Below are positions 49,161-59,134 of a stretch of DNA of 64,000 nt, piece by piece (the stretch's first letter is position 1; each line of letters starts with the position of its first letter). The stretch spans positions 62,001 to 126,000 of the forward strand of contig NZ_JABWCU010000009.1 in assembly GCF_018491765.1 (NCBI RefSeq), read 5' to 3'. Source of the stretch: Novosphingobium profundi. Lineage in GTDB: Bacteria; Pseudomonadota; Alphaproteobacteria; Sphingomonadales; Sphingomonadaceae. The position numbers and the translations under genes were made by a program. The notes below the pieces were generated by a model, which made no database searches, was not told the origin of the DNA, and saw nothing but the letters and a program-made list of their open reading frames with translations.

Positions 49161-52100
49161 CAATAGTCCTTCTTGATCCGCACGTTGACGCTGTTGACGC
49201 CCGAACCGCCCGCCTGACTGAGCACCGAGAGCCATTTGGTCACGCTGACTTCAAGCTGCGTCGCCGTGAAGCCGCGCGCGTCGGTGATCAGCTCGACGTA
49301 GATGTCGTCCGTCAGGTACTGCCCGGCTGCCAGCGCGGTCCCGCGCCCGGTGCTCTCGTCGGCCCCCAGGATCCGGAGGCGGTCGATCCCGGTCGCCGAT
49401 CGCAGGGTGCCCAGCGGATTGAGACCGCCGCCCGTCCCGCGCAGCGAGTTGAGCGAGGACGCCAGCTGCACCGCCTGGATTGCGGACAAATTGGCCACCG
49501 AACTCCCGAACAGGATGCGCGAGACGATTTCGTCATCGGGCAGGCTGGGCGAGGAGGAGAAGTCGATCTGCGGATTGTAGGCCTGGCCCGAGACAACGAC
49601 ACTCACGTCGACGTCGTCGATCGTCTCGGTCGCGGTAATCGCCACGGTCGGATCGATCGTGCGGCCGCCGTTGAACGTGATCAACCCGTCACTGAGGTCG
49701 AACGAACGCCCCGCAAAGCCCAGCGTCCCGCGCACGAGGTTGACCGTCCCGGCCATCGTCGGCGCGCTGCTGGTGCCACTCACGGTGAAGTCGGCAGACC
49801 ATTCGGACTCCAGTCCCATGCCCGAGACGTAGAGCTTCTCGGGCGCGACGAGGTGGAGGTCGAGACGGATGTTGCCGAAGGCACCGGTCAGGGTCTCGGC
49901 TTCCTCGTCACCGGTTACGCGAACCGGGCCTCGACGCGGCTTGAAGCGCACCCCGCTGAGCTTGGGCACTTCGGCGGCACCCTCGCGCACGATCTGGTAG
50001 CGGGTCTCGGGCAGGCGGATTTCGCCGGAGAGAAGCGGAGGTTGCTTGGCCTCCTTGCTGAAGCGCAGATCGCCTGTCGCGCTCGCCGAAAGCGCGCTGC
50101 TTTTGGCAAGGCTCGCCTTGTCGAGCTTGGCCTTGATGTCCATGGGATAGCCGTCCGCCGCCGAGAGGCTGACATATCCACTGGCGCTGATCGTACCGTC
50201 ACCGGCCTTGCCCGTCAGCGAGGTCAGTTCGAAACGGCTGCCATTGAACTTGCCCGCAAGGGCCATGCCCGAAAGGCGCGTGCCATAAGCCTGGTTCTCG
50301 TAAACGAGATCCCGGCCCTTCACGATACCATTGAGGCACGGATCCATGACCTTGCAAGAGAAGTCGGCCGCAAGGCCCACCGATCCGCTGAGCGACTGAC
50401 CCGGCTGTCCGGCGAACGAGAACAGCGTGCCCGCGGGACCGTTGTAACGGATGCCTCCGCTCAAAGGTGCTTCCATCAGGCGCGACATCCAGGTGCCCTC
50501 ACCCGGCGGCAACGGCCGCAGGCTCGCGACCATGCGGCCGATGACGCTACCGCGGTTGCGCACGACCGCGCGGGCCTCCCCGCCATCGGGGAGAAGCTTG
50601 CCGACGAGATTGACGTCAACCGGCTCGCTTACCGTGCTCGAGCTTGTCCGGGTGAAATTGACAAGCGAAAGGCGTGCATCGGCCCGTGGGAAACCGGATC
50701 CGCTGGCCTGCTCGAAATCGACGCTGCCATTGACGGTACCGCCGAGGCCAAGGCCGGGCATGAAGGCATTGGCCATGGCCATGTCGAGGCCTTCGAGGCG
50801 GCTCTGGAGCTTCATGTCCTCGCCGTAGTGGCCCGCCACCCGCAAGGTTCCGCTGCCGATCGAGAGTGCGGTGGGCAGCAGCTCGTAGGTGCCGTCCTTG
50901 ATCGCAATGCGCGCGGGGCTCAGCGTCTTGACCGATTGCCCGCGCATGCGCCCATTTAGCGCCACGCGCCACAATTCGGGTTGCATCTCGGCGTTGAGGC
51001 CCACCCGGAACGGAATGCCGCTGACCCCTTCCACCAGCGCTTTCGCCTTGCCCTTGCCGTCGCGGTAGTCAACCAGCACGCGCGCGGCGGCAAGGTCGAG
51101 CGTGCCAAACTGGGTCCCTGCCACTTGCGCATCGGCAACCAGCAAGGGCTGGTCGTAAAGCACCACCCGTCCATCGATGATCGCCGAACCGATCGTCAGC
51201 TTGGCGGGGCCATCGAACACGGCATCCTTGGCGCGAAGATGGAACGCCGCCGCCTGGTAGGCTCCGTCGGCGGACAAGTCCGCGACACCACCGATCCCGT
51301 TGCCCGTAGCGGTCAGCTGACCCGAGAAGGGCCCGGCCTTGGTCTGAACCAACCGCCCCGCGAAGTCGACGCCCGACAGGTTGGCGCTGTTGATCTGCAC
51401 GGCGGTCGCCTGTGCCAGTTCCAGCGTCACGTCGGCCTTGAGCGGTCCGTAATCGGTGTCACTGGTCAGCGCGAGGCGATAGCCCCTGGGCGCGCCTGTA
51501 ACGCGCGCTTCGAGATTGGCGAGGCCGATCCCCAGCCCCGGTTTCTCAGCGGTCAGATGGGCATCGGGATTGCGGATGGTCCCCGTGACGCGCAGCGCCA
51601 ATGCACCGTAGTTCGTCGAAGTGCCATTGGCGCGGAAGGCGATCCGGCCATCGGGCGACCACAGGCCCGATCCACCGCGCACCTTGAGCAAGGGAGCCGT
51701 CAGCGCGAGATCGGAGAAGCGCGCCACACCATCGGAGCCGTATTGGACCCGCGAGGACACCGCGAAGTTGCCCCCCAGATACGTCGCGACATTGTCGTTG
51801 AGAAGCTTGGTCGATTGCGCCCGTACGGTCCCGTCGAGCGCATAGGCACCGCCCTGGCTCTTGAGATCCATGTTGGTGCGGATGTTGAAAATGCCGACGC
51901 TTGCCAGCTTGTAGTTGTCGATCCGCCCGTCGATGGCGCCGGTGTAGAGCCCGGTGCTGACGTCGGCGACGAGGATGACGCCGGCATCGATGCGATCCGA
52001 GCGCAGGCGGATGTTGTCCGAAAGCACGCGCGGCCCCTTGATCGCAAGGTCGCCATCCAGACGCACGTTCGCGAGCGTGCCACCCGCCACGGTATCAAGC

Positions 52101-53410
52101 CCGGTGATCCGCGTGACCCGGGCTGCGACAGGGATCAGGATCTTGTCGGCATCGACCGTCGCCTTGCCGCTCGCACGCAGCCCCTGGAGGCCCATGTCGT
52201 TCATCACCAGCCGCGCGGCGGAAAGGGTGTAAGCGACCGTGGGGGTCGTGAAGGCACCGTCGAGCGCCAGCCGCGCATCTACGCCCGCACCCTTCAGGTT
52301 CTGCGCCAGGGCCGAGGGTCGCAGCAGGGCAAAGTCGAGCGAAAAGCCGCGGAAGGTGTTGTTGGAAAGGTCGATGCGTCCCTTGGGAACCAGTCGGAAC
52401 GCCTCGCTCGCGACAAGCCCCTGCACGTCCATGTGACGCTCGGCAAGGGCAGCCGTAAGGTCGACTTGCGTCGTCGGTCCGAGGAGCTGCGCGGTCGGTC
52501 CACCGACCACTTGCGCAAGCTGCGCGTCCCCCTTGATGTGGAAAGTGCCGTTACGTGCGGTCAGCGCGAGGTCGGCGAGATCGCTCTTGCCGTAGGTGCC
52601 CTTGAGCGTGCCGTCCCATCTCGCCCAGTCGCCCTTGCCGCCGAGGCGCAAGGCCATAGGCTGCTTGAAACCGCCCAGCGCGGCAATCACGCCGCCCGTG
52701 GGCGCATTGAGGTCCAGCTCGATCCCGAGGCGATTGCGCGAAGGCACGGCGTCGAGCTTGACGTCGAAACTGTCCCCGCCCTCCTTGCCTTCGATCGCGA
52801 TCGTCGCGCCCTTGGCTTCGACTTCGGCGCGGCCATTGGCGATGTGGGTGTGCCCCGCCACGGTGAGGATACGCCGTTCGCCCGAAACGGGTGCCTCGGC
52901 GATGAAGCGATCGATACGCAGTTCCCCGATGTCGATATCGAGATCGGGGAGAAGCGGCGCGTCGCTCGCAGGTGTCGGCTTGAACACCGGAGAACGACGC
53001 AGCACCATCTTCTCGGCGATCGCGCTGCGTACGTCGACGTGGTTCTGCAGGTAGGCGAAAGGCCGCCAGTCGACGACGATGTGCGGCGCGAACAGAAACT
53101 CGCCCTTGGTGTCGCGCACCGAAAGATCGTGCAGCGTCATCTTGCCGTAGAGAGAGCCCTCGATCCGACCGACGCGTATCCGCATGCCATTCTCGAACGC
53201 GAGGCTGCCGATCTGCTCGGCGACGAAGCGGTGACCCGGCCCGGTGTCGATCCCGAAGATGAAGGCCCCGACGAGGACGACGAGGCCGAGCACACCGGCC
53301 ACGATCGTCTTGAGCAGGCGCATGCGCGTACGCTGCCAGATGGTCGGCTTGACGGGTGCGGTCTCCACCACCTCGGTTTCGACGGCTTCGGGGATCGGTT
53401 CATCCGCCAT
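49160..53410 (-). CDS. tamB: Translocation and assembly module protein TamB
   Basis: The 1416-residue protein has an N-terminal signal anchor (about 29-50, LKTIVAGVLGLVVLVGAFIFG). A very long repetitive beta-rich region follows, and it ends with the DUF490 domain (VRGTLGFAGRSFDLSDGLITFNGG, DVDVSVVVSGQAYNPQIDFSSSPSLPDDEIVSRILFG). TamB is an inner-membrane-anchored, bridge-like protein spanning the periplasm, acting with TamA in outer membrane protein insertion and phospholipid transport. It overlaps tamA by one base (TGATG). Confidence 0.93.
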   Translation of the reverse strand: MADEPIPEAVETEVVETAPVKPTIWQRTRMRLLKTIVAGVLGLVVLVGAFIFGIDTGPGHRFVAEQIGSLAFENGMRIRVGRIEGSLYGKMTLHDLSVRDTKGEFLFAPHIVVDWRPFAYLQNHVDVRSAIAEKMVLRRSPVFKPTPASDAPLLPDLDIDIGELRIDRFIAEAPVSGERRILTVAGHTHIANGRAEVEAKGATIAIEGKEGGDSFDVKLDAVPSRNRLGIELDLNAPTGGVIAALGGFKQPMALRLGGKGDWARWDGTLKGTYGKSDLADLALTARNGTFHIKGDAQLAQVVGGPTAQLLGPTTQVDLTAALAERHMDVQGLVASEAFRLVPKGRIDLSNNTFRGFSLDFALLRPSALAQNLKGAGVDARLALDGAFTTPTVAYTLSAARLVMNDMGLQGLRASGKATVDADKILIPVAARVTRITGLDTVAGGTLANVRLDGDLAIKGPRVLSDNIRLRSDRIDAGVILVADVSTGLYTGAIDGRIDNYKLASVGIFNIRTNMDLKSQGGAYALDGTVRAQSTKLLNDNVATYLGGNFAVSSRVQYGSDGVARFSDLALTAPLLKVRGGSGLWSPDGRIAFRANGTSTNYGALALRVTGTIRNPDAHLTAEKPGLGIGLANLEARVTGAPRGYRLALTSDTDYGPLKADVTLELAQATAVQINSANLSGVDFAGRLVQTKAGPFSGQLTATGNGIGGVADLSADGAYQAAAFHLRAKDAVFDGPAKLTIGSAIIDGRVVLYDQPLLVADAQVAGTQFGTLDLAAARVLVDYRDGKGKAKALVEGVSGIPFRVGLNAEMQPELWRVALNGRMRGQSVKTLSPARIAIKDGTYELLPTALSIGSGTLRVAGHYGEDMKLQSRLEGLDMAMANAFMPGLGLGGTVNGSVDFEQASGSGFPRADARLSLVNFTRTSSSTVSEPVDVNLVGKLLPDGGEARAVVRNRGSVIGRMVASLRPLPPGEGTWMSRLMEAPLSGGIRYNGPAGTLFSFAGQPGQSLSGSVGLAADFSCKVMDPCLNGIVKGRDLVYENQAYGTRLSGMALAGKFNGSRFELTSLTGKAGDGTISASGYVSLSAADGYPMDIKAKLDKASLAKSSALSASATGDLRFSKEAKQPPLLSGEIRLPETRYQIVREGAAEVPKLSGVRFKPRRGPVRVTGDEEAETLTGAFGNIRLDLHLVAPEKLYVSGMGLESEWSADFTVSGTSSAPTMAGTVNLVRGTLGFAGRSFDLSDGLITFNGGRTIDPTVAITATETIDDVDVSVVVSGQAYNPQIDFSSSPSLPDDEIVSRILFGSSVANLSAIQAVQLASSLNSLRGTGGGLNPLGTLRSATGIDRLRILGADESTGRGTALAAGQYLTDDIYVELITDARGFTATQLEVSVTKWLSVLSQAGGSGVNSVNVRIKKDY

Positions 53411-55752
53411 CAGAAGGACTGCCCGATCGAGACATAGACGTTGATCCTGGATTCGCCCGGCCGGCGATCGATCGGGGTCGCGACGTCCAGTCGCATCGGC
53501 CCGAAATTGGTGTAGAAGCGGCCGCCGATGCCGACGCCGTAGCGGATGTCGTTGAACTGCGGGGTCGTCTCGCGATAGGCCTGCCCCGCGTCGACGAAGG
53601 CGACGACGCCGTAGTTGCCAAAGCGATAGCGCGCCTCGACCGAGGCCTCGTTGAGGCTGCGTCCCCCCACTGGCTTGCCGTCAGGTGCCTGCTCCCCCAG
53701 TCCCTGGTAGCTATAGCCGCGCACCGATCCGCCGCCGCCCGCATAGAGCCTGCGCGAAGGCGCGAGGTCGAACAGGCCGACGCCCTGGATCGTCCCCAGG
53801 CGCACCCGTCCGGCAAGAACCAGGCTGTCCATGACCGGGAAATAGGCCGAACCGTCGATCCGCGCACGCACGTATGGGTTGAACCCCTTGTTGAGCGTCG
53901 CTTCGGGCTGGATCAGTGTGGTGACCTTGTAGCCCTTCGTGGGATCGAGCAGGCTGTTCGAGGTGTCGAAGCCAAGCTGTCCGTTGACACCGGCAATATA
54001 GTAGGTGCGGCGAATGCGGTCGTTGGAGGCGGCGTCGTAGTCGGTCTCTGCCGTGCCGATCAGCTCCACGCCGTAAGCGTAAGTGACGCGCTTCTGCCAG
54101 ATCGGGGTCGAATCGCGGCTGACACGCGCGGCGAGGCGCCCGGTATAGGCACTGTAGGCGTCGTAGTCGTTGTGGAAGGCCTCGGCGGTCAACTCGAGCG
54201 TCCGGTCGCGACGCCCGGCGTTCGAACGGCGGAACGTGGCGCCCAATCCCTGCTGCTGCGTACCCGCGATACCGCTGGCGATGAGCGCGCCTTCGGGCGG
54301 AAACATGTTGCGGTGGGTCCAGGTCGCCTGCGCGGTGATGCCCTCACCCGCCGCGTAGCCAACTGAGCCCGCGATGGTGTGCGGCGGGCCCGCCTCCTGA
54401 TGGACGCGCAACTGCACCGCCTCGGTGCCATCCTCGAGGGTCTTGCCGGTCTTCTCGGGCTCGACCGCGATCGTCGCGAACAGGCTCGTGCCCACCAGCG
54501 CCTTGCGCAAGTCGTCCACCTTGCGGCTGTCGTAAATCTCGCCCGGCTTGAAACGGGCCAGAACCGCGATGTGCTCGGCATCGAACGCGGTCTTGCCGTC
54601 GGTCACGATCTCGCCGAACCGGCCGCGCGGCCCGATCGTGATCGGGAGCGTGTAATCCCCCTCGCCGCTCTCGCGGTCCAGCAGAATGTCGCGCTGACCG
54701 ACTTCGGCGAAAGGATAGCCATTTTGCGGGAGCGCCACCGCAACCTGGGCTTCGGCGCCCTGGACCCGCTGCGCGACGATCGGCTCGCCGACCTTGAGCG
54801 CGAAATTGTCGGCGATGAGGTTTTCCGGCACGGTCGGATCGGCTTCGATCTTGATGCTCGAGAGCACATAACGCTGGCCCGGCGTCACCGTAAGGCTGGC
54901 TTTGAGCGTGCCGTCGTCGCTTTCGCGCGAAGGTGCGAGGCGCGTGCGGATGCGCGGCGTATACCAGCCTTCGGATTCGAGGATGGTCTGCAGGAGCTGG
55001 CTGTCCTCCTCGAGCCGCGCCGAGACCATCGCCGCGTTGGCAGCCTTGCCATCGCCCTTGTCGAGCGCCGAGAGCGACTTGAAGGTATCCTCGATGCTGG
55101 TCGTGGTCTCCTTGTCGACATCCTGGAGCCCGTCGAGCGCCACGACATAGCGCACCTGGCTTGCCTTCTCGTCGCTCTTCGCCTCGGCGAACTCGACGGG
55201 TGTCACCTCGAACTGGTCGAGTGGCGGGAGTGGAACGGCAAGTTCCGCATCCTCGACCGGAGCGTCGCCGATTTCCTCGTCGGCATCACCATCGGCCAGT
55301 GCCGCATCGCCGAGCGGCGGGGCGCTTCCTTCATCAGGCTTGGCGCCGGCCTGCTCCTGCGCGAGCCGCTTCTCGAAGGCCTGGACCGATTCCAGCGGCT
55401 TGTCGAGTTCGGCATCGTCGCTCGCATCGAGCGCCGGCACGCGCCGGTTGAATTCCTTGTCGGTGATCACCGGTTCGACTTGCGGAAGCTGATCGGACGC
55501 AGGCGCTGCGGGGACATCCATGGTCCCGGCCTTCAATGCGTTGCTGTCTTCCACTCGTTCCTGGGAGGTCCGCGACGAACTGCCGGCCTTTGCGCCCGTG
55601 GCGTTCGCAGATGCCGCATCCTGAGCGCAGAGCGGTGCAGCTTGGGCGATTCCCGCCGCCAGAGCCAGGAGTGCGCAACTGCAGCGGATAACACGAGCCC
55701 TTCCCGTTCCAACGCCGGAAATGGATGTAACGCCTAGCCCATTTATAAACAA
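53410..55752 (-). CDS. tamA: TamA/BamA-family outer membrane assembly protein
   Basis: The protein is 780 residues. The best start is TTG 55752 with AGGAG 11 bases before it; no ATG precedes the signal peptide (RCSCALLALAAGIAQAAPLCA). A low-complexity acidic region (about 45-160) separates it from POTRA-like domains (LSSIKIEADPTVPENLIAD) and the 16-strand barrel. The barrel includes VRGYSYQGLGEQAP (the VRGF/Y-type loop 6 motif) and ends YVSIGQSF. With TamB it forms the TAM machinery. Confidence 0.9.
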   Translation of the reverse strand: MFINGLGVTSISGVGTGRARVIRCSCALLALAAGIAQAAPLCAQDAASANATGAKAGSSSRTSQERVEDSNALKAGTMDVPAAPASDQLPQVEPVITDKEFNRRVPALDASDDAELDKPLESVQAFEKRLAQEQAGAKPDEGSAPPLGDAALADGDADEEIGDAPVEDAELAVPLPPLDQFEVTPVEFAEAKSDEKASQVRYVVALDGLQDVDKETTTSIEDTFKSLSALDKGDGKAANAAMVSARLEEDSQLLQTILESEGWYTPRIRTRLAPSRESDDGTLKASLTVTPGQRYVLSSIKIEADPTVPENLIADNFALKVGEPIVAQRVQGAEAQVAVALPQNGYPFAEVGQRDILLDRESGEGDYTLPITIGPRGRFGEIVTDGKTAFDAEHIAVLARFKPGEIYDSRKVDDLRKALVGTSLFATIAVEPEKTGKTLEDGTEAVQLRVHQEAGPPHTIAGSVGYAAGEGITAQATWTHRNMFPPEGALIASGIAGTQQQGLGATFRRSNAGRRDRTLELTAEAFHNDYDAYSAYTGRLAARVSRDSTPIWQKRVTYAYGVELIGTAETDYDAASNDRIRRTYYIAGVNGQLGFDTSNSLLDPTKGYKVTTLIQPEATLNKGFNPYVRARIDGSAYFPVMDSLVLAGRVRLGTIQGVGLFDLAPSRRLYAGGGGSVRGYSYQGLGEQAPDGKPVGGRSLNEASVEARYRFGNYGVVAFVDAGQAYRETTPQFNDIRYGVGIGGRFYTNFGPMRLDVATPIDRRPGESRINVYVSIGQSF

Positions 55753-55849
55753 CGCCGTTTCTGCTCCTTAGCGCGCCGGATCGCATTCGCACCCGCGATA
55801 GTCTGTATCGCATTGCAACCGCAATGGTTCCCGATCAGTTTGTCCTGAC

Positions 55850-56893
55850 ATGAGCGACGATTATCTCCCACAAGACTATCCGCCCGGCGCGGATTCGCGA
55901 TGGCCCGTGCAATTGCCGCCACGAGCCTGGCTGACGATCCTGCGGCGCGTCTGGATCATGGCTGGTTTTCACGAGCTTGGGCTGATCGCGGGGGGGCTCG
56001 CGTTCTACTGCTTTCTTGCGCTGACGCCGCTGATTGCGGCCACAGTGATGATCTACGGGCTGATCGGCGATGCCGATACCGTGCGCGAACAGATGCAGAG
56101 CATCGTCGAAATCGTTCCGCCCGAAGTCGCGCATGTCCTTGAGCAGCAGCTGATCCAGATCGTCTCGACGAGTTCGGGCGTGACCGGCCTCGCTCTGTTC
56201 ATCGCCCTGTTCTTCGCGATCTTCGGCGGCATGCGCGCCGCCAATGGCATGATCGCCGCGCTCAACATCGTCAATGAGGAGCACGAGACGCGCGGGACCA
56301 TCGCCGTCTCGCTGCGCGCCGCGAGCCTGACGCTCGCCGCGGTGCTCATCGCGCTGACCGGCGTACTCTCGGGCGGTGTCTTCGCCTGGCTGCAAAGCCG
56401 TGCGGCCTTTTTCCTGGGCGATTCGACGGCAACCTTGTTCAAGTGGCTCACCTGGCTCGCCGCGATCCTGTTGGGAACGGCGGGATTCGCGCTCATCATG
56501 CGCTTCGGGCCCGATCGGCGCCCCGCGAAATGGCGCTGGCTCGCACCGGGCGCGAGCCTTGCAACGCTTCTGTGGCTGGCGGTATCGTTCGGCTTCTCGC
56601 TCTATGTCGCCTACATCAGCGACTACAACGCGACCTACGGATCGCTCTCGGCGATCGTCGTCTTTCTCATGTGGCTCTATCTTTCGGCTTACGGAGTCCT
56701 TCTCGGCGCTCTCCTCAACGCCGAAATCGAGCGCCAGGTCTTCCGCGACACCACCAAGGGCATCGACCGCCCGCCCGGGAAGCGCGGCGCCGTCCTGGCC
56801 GACATTCTCGACGATCGGGTCCCTACCCGACGCGACCTGGAAGACCGCAAGGTCAACCGCGCCCGCGTCGCGCGCCACCAGCACGAAGCCTGA
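55850..56893 (+). CDS. YihY/BrkB family membrane protein
   Basis: The 347-residue protein has six transmembrane helices with BrkB-family motifs GGLAFYCFLALTPLIAATVMIYG, FAIFGGMRAANGMIAALNIV, WLAVSFGFSLYVAYISDYNATYGSLSAIVVFLMWLYLSAYGVLLGALLNAEIE. Once called ribonuclease BN, the family has no settled function. It is divergent from tamA. CATTGC-AACC-GCAATG (55811-55826) is a short palindrome in its upstream region. Confidence 0.87.
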   Translation: MSDDYLPQDYPPGADSRWPVQLPPRAWLTILRRVWIMAGFHELGLIAGGLAFYCFLALTPLIAATVMIYGLIGDADTVREQMQSIVEIVPPEVAHVLEQQLIQIVSTSSGVTGLALFIALFFAIFGGMRAANGMIAALNIVNEEHETRGTIAVSLRAASLTLAAVLIALTGVLSGGVFAWLQSRAAFFLGDSTATLFKWLTWLAAILLGTAGFALIMRFGPDRRPAKWRWLAPGASLATLLWLAVSFGFSLYVAYISDYNATYGSLSAIVVFLMWLYLSAYGVLLGALLNAEIERQVFRDTTKGIDRPPGKRGAVLADILDDRVPTRRDLEDRKVNRARVARHQHEA

Positions 56894-56918
56894 CCGCACA
56901 GCGAGAAGACAGCGCTTG

Positions 56919-56960
56919 CATTGTGATGTGATTAAGGTCTACCGGACGCACATCGCAATG
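56919..56960. promoter_or_regulatory. 12-bp inverted repeat ending at the ribBX start
   Basis: CATTGTGATGTG (56919-56930) and CACATCGCAATG (56949-56960) are inverted repeats with one mismatch (G-U in RNA), spaced by 18 bases. The right arm ends on the first base of GTG 56960. It could be an operator, perhaps for the gene's own HTH domain, or an RNA hairpin affecting initiation. Confidence 0.55.
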
Positions 56961-58276
56961 TGAGTACATCCGACATGCCCGCCAAAGTCATCGATCAGGT
57001 CCGCAAGCTCATCTCCGACGGCGGCATGAGCCGCGCCGGCCTCGCCCGCGCCGCCGGCCTCCACGCCAACACCCTGCGCGACTGCACCGAAGAAAGCTGG
57101 AATCCGACCACCGAGACCCTCGCCAAGCTCGAGCACGTGCTCTTTTCGAACGATGACACGCAAGTCCTTGTGCCGATCGAGGAGATCATCGACGAAGCGC
57201 GCAATGGCCGCATGTTCATCCTCGTCGACGACGAGGACCGCGAGAACGAGGGCGACCTCGTGATCCCGGCGCAGATGGCGACCCCGGCCGCGGTCAACTT
57301 CATGGCCACCCACGGACGCGGGCTGATCTGCCTCACGCTGACCAGCGAGCGGGTGGAGGAACTCGGCCTCGAACTCATGAGCCGCAACAACGGCACCCGG
57401 CATGAAACGGCCTTCACGGTCTCGATCGAAGCGCGCGAAGGCGTGACGACCGGCATCTCGGCCGGCGATCGCGCGCGCACGATCTCGGTCGCGATCGACG
57501 GCACCAAGTCACGCGACGACATCGTGACGCCTGGCCACGTATTCCCGCTGCGCGCGCGCGACGGCGGCGTCCTCGTGCGCACCGGTCACACCGAGGCGGC
57601 AGTCGACATCTCGCGCCTTGCAGGCCTCAACCCTTCGGGCGTGATCTGCGAGATCATGAAAGACGACGGCACCATGGCGCGCATGGACGACCTCATTTCC
57701 TTCGCGCGCCTGCACGATCTCAAGATCGGCACGATCCGTGATCTCATCGCCTATCGCCGCAAGCACGATCGCATGGTCGAGAAGACGAATGAACTCACCT
57801 TCCAGAGCCGTTACGGCGGCCAGTGGACGGCCTGCTGCTACTACAACCGCGCCACGGGCGACGAGACGATCGCGCTCGTCAAGGGCCGCATCGACCCCGC
57901 AAAGCCGACTCTGGTGCGCATGCACACGCTCTCCAACTTCGTCGATCTGTTCGGCGAGGAATCGGACGATCGCTCCGACCTCCTGCAGCGCTCGATGCTC
58001 ACCATTGCGGAAGAAGGCGCGGGCGTGATCGTCGTCATCAACAGTCCGATGAAGCATTCCATCTCGCAGGTCATGGACCTCAAGCGCCAGTTCCGCGAAG
58101 GAAGGAATCCGAATCTGGAGGAACTGCGCGATTACGGAGTGGGTGCGCAGATTCTCGCCGAACTGGGCATTCACGACATGATCTTGCTGACCAACACCCG
58201 TCATTCGCTCGTCGCGCTCGAGGGCTACGGCCTCAACATCGTCGACGAACGTCCGATCGCAGCAAGCGAAAGCTGA
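56960..58276 (+). CDS. ribB: RibBX: HTH-fused 3,4-dihydroxy-2-butanone 4-phosphate synthase
   Basis: The protein is 438 residues from GTG 56960; ATG 56975 is an alternative. Residues about 12-62 form an XRE-like HTH ([22 protein letters not shown]). Residues about 68-270 form DHBP synthase ([34 protein letters not shown]). The C-terminal GTP cyclohydrolase II-like domain lacks the three zinc cysteines: residues 319-340 read [14 protein letters not shown] and then acidic residues. This matches RibBX variants described in Proteobacteria, so only the DHBP reaction is expected. ribH lies 14 bases downstream. Confidence 0.9.
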   Translation: MSTSDMPAKVIDQVRKLISDGGMSRAGLARAAGLHANTLRDCTEESWNPTTETLAKLEHVLFSNDDTQVLVPIEEIIDEARNGRMFILVDDEDRENEGDLVIPAQMATPAAVNFMATHGRGLICLTLTSERVEELGLELMSRNNGTRHETAFTVSIEAREGVTTGISAGDRARTISVAIDGTKSRDDIVTPGHVFPLRARDGGVLVRTGHTEAAVDISRLAGLNPSGVICEIMKDDGTMARMDDLISFARLHDLKIGTIRDLIAYRRKHDRMVEKTNELTFQSRYGGQWTACCYYNRATGDETIALVKGRIDPAKPTLVRMHTLSNFVDLFGEESDDRSDLLQRSMLTIAEEGAGVIVVINSPMKHSISQVMDLKRQFREGRNPNLEELRDYGVGAQILAELGIHDMILLTNTRHSLVALEGYGLNIVDERPIAASES

Positions 58277-58290
58277 AGGAACACACGACC

Positions 58291-58713
58291 ATGGCTCGAT
58301 TTCTCATCGTCGAAGCACGCTTCTACGACCACCTCAACGACATGCTGGTCGCCGGCGCGCGCAAGGCCCTCGAGGCCGAAGGCCATTCGGTGGACTGCAT
58401 CACGGTTCCCGGCGCGCTCGAGATCCCCGGTGCCCTGGCGCTGGCTGACGGCTCGGGCGAATACGACGGCTATGTCGCCATCGGCGTCGTGATCCGGGGC
58501 GAGACCTACCATTTCGAGATCGTCGCGGGCGAAAGCGCGCGCGGGATCATGGCCCTGACGATGGACGGCATCGCCATCGGCAATGGCGTCCTGACGGTCG
58601 AGAACGAGGAACAGGCCCTAGTCCGCGCCGACCCCGCACAGAAGGACAAGGGTGGCGAAGCGGCCAAGGCGGCCATCGCGCTGCTCAAGCTCCAGGAAAA
58701 GTTCGGGGCCTGA
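58291..58713 (+). CDS. ribH: 6,7-dimethyl-8-ribityllumazine synthase
   Basis: The protein is 140 residues from ATG 58291 with a GAAGGA site. It has RibH motifs: [14 protein letters not shown], the substrate loop [23 protein letters not shown] and [18 protein letters not shown]. It condenses the RibB product with the pyrimidine precursor to lumazine. It is cotranscribed with ribBX and ends at a strong terminator. Confidence 0.95.
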   Translation: MARFLIVEARFYDHLNDMLVAGARKALEAEGHSVDCITVPGALEIPGALALADGSGEYDGYVAIGVVIRGETYHFEIVAGESARGIMALTMDGIAIGNGVLTVENEEQALVRADPAQKDKGGEAAKAAIALLKLQEKFGA

Positions 58714-58770
58714 ACGCCCGCGCGACCGGGTCTTTCCCACCTCCCGCCGTCAAACAACCAGTCATCAAAC

Positions 58771-58806
58771 AAGGCGCCGCAGCACTTCGCTGGGGCGCTT
58801 TTTTTT
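58771..58806 (+). terminator. Intrinsic terminator after ribH
   Basis: AGGCGCC-CAGC pairs with GCTG-GGCGCTT around a 5-base loop with one mismatch, followed by eight Ts (58799-58806). Confidence 0.9.
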
Positions 58807-58964
58807 CGGGCTCAAAGTGTCTCAGGCGCCGCGATCCAAGCCCCTTCACACCATCGAAGCCACGCCAGGAAGTGCATGCCGGCGTCAACGATCCGGCGCT
58901 ATTTGGGGTTGCGGCATTGGCAATGTGGCCCATGTCCCAAGCCATGACAGGCCTTACCTTCGCT

Positions 58965-59000
58965 ATTGCAACATCCGCCGGATCGTTGCAATTGATTGCA
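58965..59000. promoter_or_regulatory. Overlapping palindromes upstream of the 54-residue peptide gene
   Basis: ATTGCAAC-N12-GTTGCAAT (58965-58992) encloses a second partial palindrome (ATCCG-C-CGGAT), and TGCAAT-TG-ATTGCA (58987-59000) overlaps its right arm. The 58809-59134 spacer otherwise shows no gene. The cluster sits 135-170 bases before the small gene and may be its operator region. Confidence 0.45.
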
Positions 59001-59134
59001 GAAGAGATGATTGGCCCATACCGGATGTTAACATGACAACCCTCGGGTGCTGATCCAGTTACCAGAGCAGAAGATAAATCCCATGCGCGTGATGTCGCAC
59101 ACACGCAACGACAGCCGACAGGAGAAACGGCACG

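Noticed and set aside
56894..56960. FMN riboswitch upstream of ribBX
   Set aside because: The leader is only 66 bases and lacks the conserved RFN sequence blocks; an inverted repeat is present instead.
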